The notes under the pieces were generated by a model. That model had not been told where the DNA came from. It saw only the letters and a program-made list of their open reading frames with translations, and searched no databases. A program made the position numbers and the translations under genes. 64,000 bases of DNA from Bacteroidota bacterium (GTDB lineage: Bacteria; Bacteroidota; Bacteroidia; Bacteroidales; UBA4417): the NCBI GenBank assembly GCA_022711175.1, contig JAKLFM010000005.1, positions 40,905 to 104,904 of the forward strand, in the 5' to 3' direction. This document shows, piece by piece, positions 58,094 through 64,000 of this stretch (position 1 is the first letter of the stretch; the number at the start of each line of letters is the position of its first letter).

Positions 58094-58127
58094 CAAAGGT
58101 AAACAATCATTTGGAAAATATTGTCAA
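58094..58127 (-). promoter_or_regulatory. Promoter of the SemiSWEET gene
   Basis: The minus strand has TTG (58127-58125), a 23-base spacer and TACCTTTG (58101-58094), 20 bases before the ATG. Confidence 0.55.
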
Positions 58128-58202
58128 TCAGTCTGTTCAACAGCTTTTCGGGGTTTAACATTTTTTAACAGCCGGCTGGGTTAACGATGCGTCGGCTGTT
58201 CC

Positions 58203-58210
58203 TAATTTTG
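58203..58210 (+). promoter_or_regulatory. Probable -7 box of the moxR-bat operon
   Basis: TAATTTTG matches TAnnTTTG, 21 bases before the moxR ATG. No TTG at the right distance. Confidence 0.5.
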
Positions 58211-58231
58211 CCCCTTCAAACCTGAACGATT

Positions 58232-59224
58232 ATGGTAGATACGAACATCAAGGAACTCAACGACAGAATCCAGACCGAAAGCGCCTTTGTGGATATGCTC
58301 ACCATGGAGATGCACCGGGTTATCGTTGGCCAGAAGCAAATGATTGAAAGGCTGTTGATCGGCCTGCTTGCCGATGGACATATATTGCTCGAAGGAGTTC
58401 CCGGGCTTGCCAAAACCCTTGCCATTAAATCACTGGCAAAAACCATTGATCTGAACTTCAGCCGCATTCAATTTACGCCTGACCTGTTGCCTGCCGACCT
58501 CATTGGTACACTCATTTATAGTCAGAAGAATGAGGATTTTATGGTACGTAAAGGTCCCATATTTGCCAATTTTATACTTGCCGATGAAATAAACCGTTCG
58601 CCGGCCAAAGTACAAAGTGCATTGCTCGAAGCCATGCAGGAACGACAGGTAACCATCGGCGATAAGACCTATAAACTTCCCGAACCATTCCTTGTACTGG
58701 CAACCCAAAACCCTATTGAACAGGAGGGCACTTATCCGCTTCCCGAAGCACAGGTTGACCGTTTCATGCTCAAAGTAGTGATTAATTACCCACAAAAACA
58801 GGAAGAGAAACTTATCCTTCGTCAGAATATCAGCCAGGAGACTGTTACCACCAATACCATTCTCAAACCTGCTGACATTATGAAAGCCCGTGATGTGGTG
58901 CGCCAGGTTTATCTCGACGAGAAAATTGAAAATTACATCACCGATATTGTATTTGCATCGCGGTTTCCCGCCGAATACAAACTGAAGAAATTCGAAAACC
59001 TTATCCGTTACGGCGCTTCTCCGCGTGCCAGCATTTACCTTGCTCTTGCCGCCAAAGCATTTGCTTTTATCAAGCGCCGCGGATATGTAATTCCCGAGGA
59101 TATACGTGCCGTTGCACACGATGTAATGCGTCACCGCATCGGACTTACCTATGAAGCCGAAGCCGAAAATATCACTTCCGAAGAGATCATCAGTGAGATA
59201 CTGAACACTGTTGAAGTACCTTAG
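58232..59224 (+). CDS. moxR: MoxR-family AAA+ ATPase
   Basis: A 330-residue AAA+ protein, likely a chaperone for the von Willebrand proteins encoded downstream. Walker A is GVPGLAKT near residue 54, Walker B is ILADEINRSPAK near 115, sensor 1 is LATQNPIEQEGTYPLPEAQ near 160, and the C-terminal lid with GASPRASIYLALAAKAFAF follows. It begins the six-gene operon moxR - DUF58 - BatD-like - batA - batB - batC, the aerotolerance set first described in Bacteroides. Confidence 0.95.
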   Translation: MVDTNIKELNDRIQTESAFVDMLTMEMHRVIVGQKQMIERLLIGLLADGHILLEGVPGLAKTLAIKSLAKTIDLNFSRIQFTPDLLPADLIGTLIYSQKNEDFMVRKGPIFANFILADEINRSPAKVQSALLEAMQERQVTIGDKTYKLPEPFLVLATQNPIEQEGTYPLPEAQVDRFMLKVVINYPQKQEEKLILRQNISQETVTTNTILKPADIMKARDVVRQVYLDEKIENYITDIVFASRFPAEYKLKKFENLIRYGASPRASIYLALAAKAFAFIKRRGYVIPEDIRAVAHDVMRHRIGLTYEAEAENITSEEIISEILNTVEVP

Positions 59225-59302
59225 AATATTTAAAATCAAAAACATATCAGCATTCGCATTTCTAGAACTCAGTTTCTAAGGCGGCAGTTGATAAAATAAG
59301 CT

Positions 59303-60178
59303 ATGGAAACCTCCGACATAATCAGGAAAGTGCGCAAAATAGAGATCAAGACACGCGGTCTCTCGCACCAGATTTTCTCGGGACAGTACCACAGCGCCTT
59401 CAAGGGGCGAGGCATGGCTTTCAGCGAAGTACGCGAATACCAGTTTGGCGACGATATACGCAATATCGACTGGAATGTTACCGCCCGTTTCAATCATCCC
59501 TTTGTGAAAGTTTTCGACGAAGAACGCGAACTCACCGTGATGTTGCTGATTGATGTGAGTGGTTCAAACGAATTCGGTACCCGACGGATGTTCAAGGAAG
59601 ACCAGATGACCGAAATCGCTGCGGTATTAGCATTCTCAGCCATTCAAAATAACGATAAAGTAGGTGTCATCTTTTTCAGCGACAGCATCGAAAAATTCAT
59701 CCCACCAAAAAAAGGTACTTCTCATATTCTCCGTATAATACGCGAACTAGTTGATTTTAAACCGCAAAGTCAGAAAACCAATATTTCGGAAGCCCTGCGA
59801 TTTTTAACCAATGCCATTAAAAAACGCTGTACTGCATTTGTGGTCAGCGATTTTTTTGACCACGATTTCGAAAAAGCGCTTCAGATTGCCTCAGGAAAAC
59901 ACGATATTGTTGCTCTACAGGTGTATGACGAATCGGAAACCACGCTGCCAGTCGTTGGCCTTACCCAGGTTTATGACAAAGAATCAAACACCAGTACCTG
60001 GGTCGATTTTTCTGATGCAAACGTACTGAAAGCATATAGTCATTGGTGGAAAAACCATGAAAGTACCCTCAATGGTATATTCCTGCGTTGCGGAGTTGAC
60101 AATGTCAGGTTTCGTACCGACCAGGATTATGTAAAACCGCTTATCGGGCTATTTAAAAAACGCGAAGCACGCTATTAA
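59303..60178 (+). CDS. DUF58 domain protein of the bat operon
   Basis: A 291-residue protein with the DUF58 core EVREYQFGDDIRNIDWNVTARFN near residue 36 (compressed: GDDIRNIDWNVTARFN) and a VWA-like fold (MLLIDVSGSNEFGT near 80 with DxSGS, incomplete MIDAS). It is soluble, without the membrane helices some DUF58 proteins have. It always accompanies moxR in this operon type. 78 bases separate it from moxR. Confidence 0.92.
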   Translation: METSDIIRKVRKIEIKTRGLSHQIFSGQYHSAFKGRGMAFSEVREYQFGDDIRNIDWNVTARFNHPFVKVFDEERELTVMLLIDVSGSNEFGTRRMFKEDQMTEIAAVLAFSAIQNNDKVGVIFFSDSIEKFIPPKKGTSHILRIIRELVDFKPQSQKTNISEALRFLTNAIKKRCTAFVVSDFFDHDFEKALQIASGKHDIVALQVYDESETTLPVVGLTQVYDKESNTSTWVDFSDANVLKAYSHWWKNHESTLNGIFLRCGVDNVRFRTDQDYVKPLIGLFKKREARY

Positions 60179-60188
60179 CCGGCACTCT

Positions 60189-61205
60189 ATGATCCTCAAG
60201 CGTCATCGGCTAATTCCATTCTCATATTCATCAGCGGCCCTGCTGTTGGTGATGATATTATGGAGCCCGGTCTGCGATGCACAAAAGGCCACTGCAACGC
60301 TAGACACTACTGTGATCCGCATTGGTGAGCAGGTACGGCTGCATCTTGGCTTTACTGCCCCGAGAAATGTTTCGGTTCAATGGCCTGTGCTTGCCGACAC
60401 GCTCAATACCTCTATCGAAGTGGTAAAACGCGGGAATATTGATACTACGGCAATCAAAGGAAGCGATTTGCTGCAATACCGGCAGTTTGTCACCATCACC
60501 TCTTTCGACTCCGGCTATCACACGATTCCGTCCATTACTTTTTTCTATCGTGGCAAAACAGATTCGGTGCGCCAATATTCATACACCGATTCGCTGATGA
60601 TGAAAGTGAATACAGTAGCTGTGGACACAACGCTGGCAATCAGGGATATAAAAGCCCCGATGAAACAAAGTATAACCTTTAAAGAGTTGCTTCCGTTCAT
60701 ACTTATTGCCATTTCAGTCATAGCATTGGCAGCCTTGTTCATCTATTACCTCTGGCGACGGAAACAAAACAAGCCTTTGCTGCCAAAAATTGTGAAACCT
60801 TCATTACCTGCATGGCAAATAGCACTCAAAGAACTGGAAAACCTATCGGAACAAAAGCTCTGGCAGAATGGACGCATAAAACCTTACTACAGTGAATTAT
60901 CGGATATCCTGCGGCGCTACCTTGAAAACCAGCATATGATACCGGCGGTTGAAATGGTAACGGACGAAATCCTCGATTCATGCCGCGAAAATGCCGCTGT
61001 GCAAAACTCAACCGAGCAACTTGGCAGATTATTGCGCCTTGCCGACCTTGTGAAATTCGCCAAAGAAATTCCCACAGCCCCGCAAAACGAACAAAGCCTG
61101 AAAGAAGCGGTAAGTTTTGTTGAACTCACCAAGCCGGTGCTGCAACCATCAGCAAAGGAAACAACTGAACCTGTTGAAAATAAAGTGACTACAATAGCCG
61201 AATGA
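60189..61205 (+). CDS. BatD-like membrane protein of the bat operon
   Basis: A 338-residue protein with a signal peptide (ALLLVMILWSPVCDAQ, cut near 32), a periplasmic beta-sandwich of BatD type (TTVIRIGEQVRLHLGFTAP), one membrane helix at about 171-191 (LLPFILIAISVIALAALFIYY, compressed) and a cytoplasmic helical domain (ILRRYLENQHMIPAVEMVTDEIL) of the DUF4381-like class. It starts 10 bases after DUF58 and its stop overlaps batA (ATGA). Function is inferred from the operon only. Confidence 0.82.
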   Translation: MILKRHRLIPFSYSSAALLLVMILWSPVCDAQKATATLDTTVIRIGEQVRLHLGFTAPRNVSVQWPVLADTLNTSIEVVKRGNIDTTAIKGSDLLQYRQFVTITSFDSGYHTIPSITFFYRGKTDSVRQYSYTDSLMMKVNTVAVDTTLAIRDIKAPMKQSITFKELLPFILIAISVIALAALFIYYLWRRKQNKPLLPKIVKPSLPAWQIALKELENLSEQKLWQNGRIKPYYSELSDILRRYLENQHMIPAVEMVTDEILDSCRENAAVQNSTEQLGRLLRLADLVKFAKEIPTAPQNEQSLKEAVSFVELTKPVLQPSAKETTEPVENKVTTIAE

Positions 61206-62197
61206 TGTCGAACATTGAATTTGCCAATCCGGGATATTTCTGGTTGCTGCTGCTGATTCCTGCTGCAACAGCCTGGTATTGGTACAGGCTCAGGCATTTG
61301 CAGGCAAAACTGCAGCTTTCCACTTTCCAGGCAATTTCGACGGTAAAGCCCGGGTGGCGTGTAAGGTTCAGGCACCTGTTGTTTATTTTACGCATGGCAG
61401 CAGTTGCCTTCATTATTATTGCAGCAGCCAGGCCTCAGCGTAGCATGAGCAGCCAGAACATAAGCGTAGAAGGTATCGACATTGTGATTGCAAACGACAT
61501 CTCGGGTAGCATGCTTGCAGAGGATTTCCGTCCAAACCGTCTCGAAGCGGCCAAGGATGTGGCAACCCGGTTTATAAAGGGGCGTCCCAACGACCGTATC
61601 GGGCTGGTGGTGTTCAGCGGCGAAAGTTTTACCCAATGCCCACTCACTACTGACCACAGCGTATTAATAAACCTGTATGGCGAAATAAAAAGCGGCATGG
61701 TTGACGACGGAACTGCCATCGGCGATGGATTAGCTACAGCCGTGAACAGGCTAAAAGAGAGCAAAGCCATCAGTAAGGTCATAATATTGCTTACTGACGG
61801 CATGCACAACATGGGATCGGTGGACCCTGTTTCGGCTGCCGAAATAGCTGCATTGTACGGCATTAGAATTTACACCATTGGTGTTGGCACCATTGGTACC
61901 GCCCCATATCCGTTTCAAACACCATTCGGAATCCAATACCAAAACATTGAAGTTCAGATTGATGAAGCCTTGCTGAACAAAATCTCGGCTATGACGAACG
62001 GAAAATACTTTCGCGCGGTTAACAAGAAAAAACTTGAAGATATATACGCTGAAATTGACAAACTCGAGAAATCAAAAATTGATGTGACTGAGTTCAGGAG
62101 AAAGGAAGAGGTTTTCTTTCCTTTTGCCCTGATAGCATTGCTTTTGATCGGCCTGGAAATATTGCTGCGCCAGACCATTTTCAGGACGTTACCGTAG
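61202..62197 (+). CDS. batA: BatA, membrane von Willebrand A protein
   Basis: A 331-residue protein with two N-terminal helices (about 10-25 and 56-78), a VWA domain with MIDAS DISGSM near residue 100 and TDGMHNMGS near 197, and a last helix at about 303-322. Implicated in aerotolerance and in envelope stress resistance in Bacteroides and relatives. It overlaps the preceding gene by four bases. A 148-base spacer then precedes batB, unusually long for this operon. Confidence 0.94.
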   Translation: MMSNIEFANPGYFWLLLLIPAATAWYWYRLRHLQAKLQLSTFQAISTVKPGWRVRFRHLLFILRMAAVAFIIIAAARPQRSMSSQNISVEGIDIVIANDISGSMLAEDFRPNRLEAAKDVATRFIKGRPNDRIGLVVFSGESFTQCPLTTDHSVLINLYGEIKSGMVDDGTAIGDGLATAVNRLKESKAISKVIILLTDGMHNMGSVDPVSAAEIAALYGIRIYTIGVGTIGTAPYPFQTPFGIQYQNIEVQIDEALLNKISAMTNGKYFRAVNKKKLEDIYAEIDKLEKSKIDVTEFRRKEEVFFPFALIALLLIGLEILLRQTIFRTLP

Positions 62198-62345
62198 TTT
62201 CAAAATGATAACAGTGAATGGAAATTGGAAAACAGTAAACCATGCTTCAAGATTCCGGCTGCAATACACCCGGCACCCGGCAACTGGCACCTCCCCTAAC
62301 CCTCACCCCTATTCTCAGGACCCTAACCCATAATCATTGAAATAA
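62198..62345. other. Spacer in the bat operon with CCCGGCA-rich sequence
   Basis: Between batA and batB lies 148 bases without a gene. It contains ACACCCGGCACCCGGCAACT and a following run rich in CCCTAACCCTCACCCC, clearly unlike the surrounding coding sequence in composition. It contains no hairpin with a T run and no -7 box that I can see, so the operon probably reads through. Confidence 0.5.
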
Positions 62346-63386
62346 ATGCTTCGTTTTGCTCATCCATATGTACTTTACTTTATGCTGGCTTTACCGGTAT
62401 TTGTATTGTTTTTCATGTTAATGGTCAGCAAACGCAGAAAAGCGCTGAAATCCCTGGGCGACTGGACGTTGCTAGAGCGGCTTATGCCCGAATATTCATC
62501 AACGCGAAGCACATTGAAATTCATCCTGCTTATGATCGCATGGGTATTCCTGGTAATGGCGCTTGCAGGACCGCAAATAGGGTCAAAACTCGAAAAAATC
62601 AAGCGTAAAGGAATCGATGTGGTATTTGCACTCGATGTTTCGAATTCGATGATGGCGCAGGACATTACTCCCAGCAGGCTCGAGCGCTCAAAGCAGGCCA
62701 TCTCGAGGCTGCTCGACAAGATGGACAATGATCGTGTAGGCCTGGTAATTTTTGCCGGTAAAGCCTATGTTCAAATGCCCGTTACTTCCGATTATGCTGC
62801 AGCAAAACTGTTTCTCAGCGGCGTAAATCCCGGTATGGTGCCCACACAGGGAACTGCCATCGGCCAGGCTATTGACCGGAGTGCTTCATGTTTTGCCGAA
62901 GGCAAGCAAAGCCGTGCCATTATTGTGATTACCGATGGCGAAAACCATGAAGACGATGCTGTTGATGCTGCCAGGAGGGCTGCAGCACAAGGTATTAAAG
63001 TGTTCACCGTTGGTATGGGTTTGCCTGATGGCGCACCAATTCCACTATATAACGGTGCTTTACAAATCGGGTACAAAACGGATGAACAGGGACAAACCGT
63101 CATCACCAAACTTGATGATAAAATGCTCAGCGAAATAGCTGTTGCCGGCAATGGCATGTATGTGCGGGCAAGCAACAGCCAGTCAGGAGTTAAGGAAGTT
63201 TTCGACAAACTCAACAGCCTCGAAAAAACCGAATACGATTCACGCTTCTTTTCTGATTATGAAGAGCGCTTCCAATACATGCTTATTGCTGCACTAATAG
63301 TTTTGCTAGCCGAACTTTTCCTCGTTGAACGAAAAAGCAGGCTCGCTGGCAAAATAAAACTGTTTGAAAACAATGAAGGAAAATAG
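62346..63386 (+). CDS. batB: BatB, membrane von Willebrand A protein
   Basis: A 346-residue paralogue of BatA. Helices at about 8-26 and 58-77, a VWA domain with DVSNSMMA near residue 96 and TDGENHEDD near 197, and a C-terminal helix near 312-330. The MIDAS residues DxSxS are retained. It probably pairs with BatA. Next gene begins 12 bases later. Confidence 0.93.
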   Translation: MLRFAHPYVLYFMLALPVFVLFFMLMVSKRRKALKSLGDWTLLERLMPEYSSTRSTLKFILLMIAWVFLVMALAGPQIGSKLEKIKRKGIDVVFALDVSNSMMAQDITPSRLERSKQAISRLLDKMDNDRVGLVIFAGKAYVQMPVTSDYAAAKLFLSGVNPGMVPTQGTAIGQAIDRSASCFAEGKQSRAIIVITDGENHEDDAVDAARRAAAQGIKVFTVGMGLPDGAPIPLYNGALQIGYKTDEQGQTVITKLDDKMLSEIAVAGNGMYVRASNSQSGVKEVFDKLNSLEKTEYDSRFFSDYEERFQYMLIAALIVLLAELFLVERKSRLAGKIKLFENNEGK

Positions 63387-63398
63387 GTTTTCGCACTG

Positions 63399-64000
63399 AT
63401 GATAAGGATTAAGGAAAAGATATTACATCTAAAACGTATGCTAGACACTCCGAAGCATCTATTACCGCTGTGTTTGATATTAGCGGGTTTGTTGATTGCC
63501 GCAGGTTCAGTATATGCCCAGCAGCCTGCAACATTTATCCGTAAGGGAAACAACGAATATAACAATACCAAATTCAAGGAAGCCGAAATAAATTACCGTA
63601 AAGCCCTTGAAAAATCTCCACAATCGGTCAAGGCTGCCTATAACCTGGGAGATGCCCTATACAAGCAGGGCGATTATGAAAAAGCTGCATCGTCGTTCAG
63701 CAGCGTTGCAGGCCAAAAATCGCTTGGAGAAAAAAACAAGGCGGCTGCATATCACAACCTTGGCAATTCGCTGCTGCAGGATAAAAAATATGGCGAAAGC
63801 ATTGAAGCATACAAGAATGCACTCAGGCTTAATCCAAAAGACGATGAAACCCGGTATAATCTTGCTTACGCTTTGACGAAACTTCAGCAACAGCAGCAGC
63901 AACAACAAAACAAGAATAACAAGGACCAGAATAAGGATCAGCAAAAACAACAGCAACAGCAGCAGCACTTCCAACAACAGCATCCGACACAGCATCATTC
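63399..64000 (+). CDS. batC: BatC, TPR protein, cut by the window end
   Basis: Open from ATG 63399 to the last base, at least 200 codons. A signal-anchor segment (LLPLCLILAGLLIAAGSVYA, cut near AQQ) is followed by TPR units (FIRKGNNEYNNTKFKEAEIN; AAYNLGDALYKQGDYEKAAS; AYHNLGNSLLQDKKYGESIE; ALRLNPKDDETRYNLAYAL) and then a tract of mostly Gln, Asn and Lys beginning near residue 160, ending the window in Gln/His repeats. This is the normal layout of BatC. An internal ATG at 63438 is a possible alternative start. Continuation beyond 64000 is not visible. Confidence 0.88.
   Translation, partial: MIRIKEKILHLKRMLDTPKHLLPLCLILAGLLIAAGSVYAQQPATFIRKGNNEYNNTKFKEAEINYRKALEKSPQSVKAAYNLGDALYKQGDYEKAASSFSSVAGQKSLGEKNKAAAYHNLGNSLLQDKKYGESIEAYKNALRLNPKDDETRYNLAYALTKLQQQQQQQQNKNNKDQNKDQQKQQQQQQHFQQQHPTQHH

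Noticed and set aside
58430..59245. 271-codon minus-strand frame opposite moxR
   Set aside because: It is the shadow of moxR, which has all AAA+ motifs; the antisense product has no family features.
63657..63998. Long minus-strand frame rich in Leu at the window end
   Set aside because: It is the complement of the CAG/CAA repeats and TPR codons of batC on the plus strand; the plus-strand frame has the signal and TPR motifs.

Overview
The window reads as chromosomal DNA of a member of the Bacteroidota, probably Bacteroidales-like and free-living. The support is: many upstream boxes of the form TAnnTTTG (often with TTG/TTTG 19-23 bases upstream), the promoter type of this phylum; two secreted peptidases with C-terminal type IX secretion sorting domains; a moxR/bat aerotolerance operon; a DUF6913 gene translationally coupled to dapA; the serC-serA-DUF1015 gene set; and weak or absent Shine-Dalgarno sequences. 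I cannot name a genus. Most of the window is chromosomal core, with one intact insertion sequence and two or three small palindromic elements as the clear mobile or accessory parts.

Layout. 1-5.2 kb: cdaA (c-di-AMP synthesis), then leftward def and a TPR-type lipoprotein, ruvX, and a rightward dapD - GT9 glycosyltransferase - threonylcarbamoyl-AMP synthase run with overlapping ends. 5.2-11.6 kb: a fused E1 alpha/beta 2-oxoacid dehydrogenase, a MITE-like hairpin, a HerA-type ATPase (DUF853), a DUF47/PiT phosphate transport pair and a YggS-type PLP protein. 12-21.7 kb: a large orphan hybrid histidine kinase; the leftward serine group serC-serA, then a 23S-IVS-type four-helix protein and DUF1015; an unknown exported protein; a LuxC-type acyl-CoA reductase; zinc-free ribosomal protein L31. 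22-32.6 kb: lon, a secreted M1 aminopeptidase, a family 5 solute-binding lipoprotein, a flavin reductase, DUF6913-dapA, and a secreted M14 carboxypeptidase. 32.6-41.4 kb: leftward GT-C glycosyltransferase - ligA - TPR protein, then an S9 peptidase converging on fabG.

41.5-50.7 kb is a glycogen/alpha-glucan island read leftward: GH133 debranching enzyme, GT4 glycosyltransferase, GH57 enzyme and, as a separately promoted unit, a 1413-residue glycogen synthase-phosphorylase fusion. Together these would build, trim and phosphorolyse storage glucan. 51-57.7 kb: a beta-helix lipoprotein, sucD, an intact ISAs1-family element with 19-bp terminal inverted repeats and a 10-bp target duplication, the remains of a small gene apparently broken by it, a serine-hydrolase lipoprotein and mnmE. 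57.8-64 kb: a SemiSWEET-type protein and the operon moxR - DUF58 - BatD-like - batA - batB - batC, the last running off the window.

The least ordinary points are: the gene remnant that ends in an ATGA overlap with the serine hydrolase and is cut off by the IS; a SerA whose usual catalytic histidine is a lysine; the synthase-phosphorylase fusion; the accessory insertions that split serA from DUF1015; and an inverted repeat upstream of the phosphate-transport pair. I did not find a clearly new multi-gene system. No rRNA, tRNA or CRISPR array was recognised by eye.
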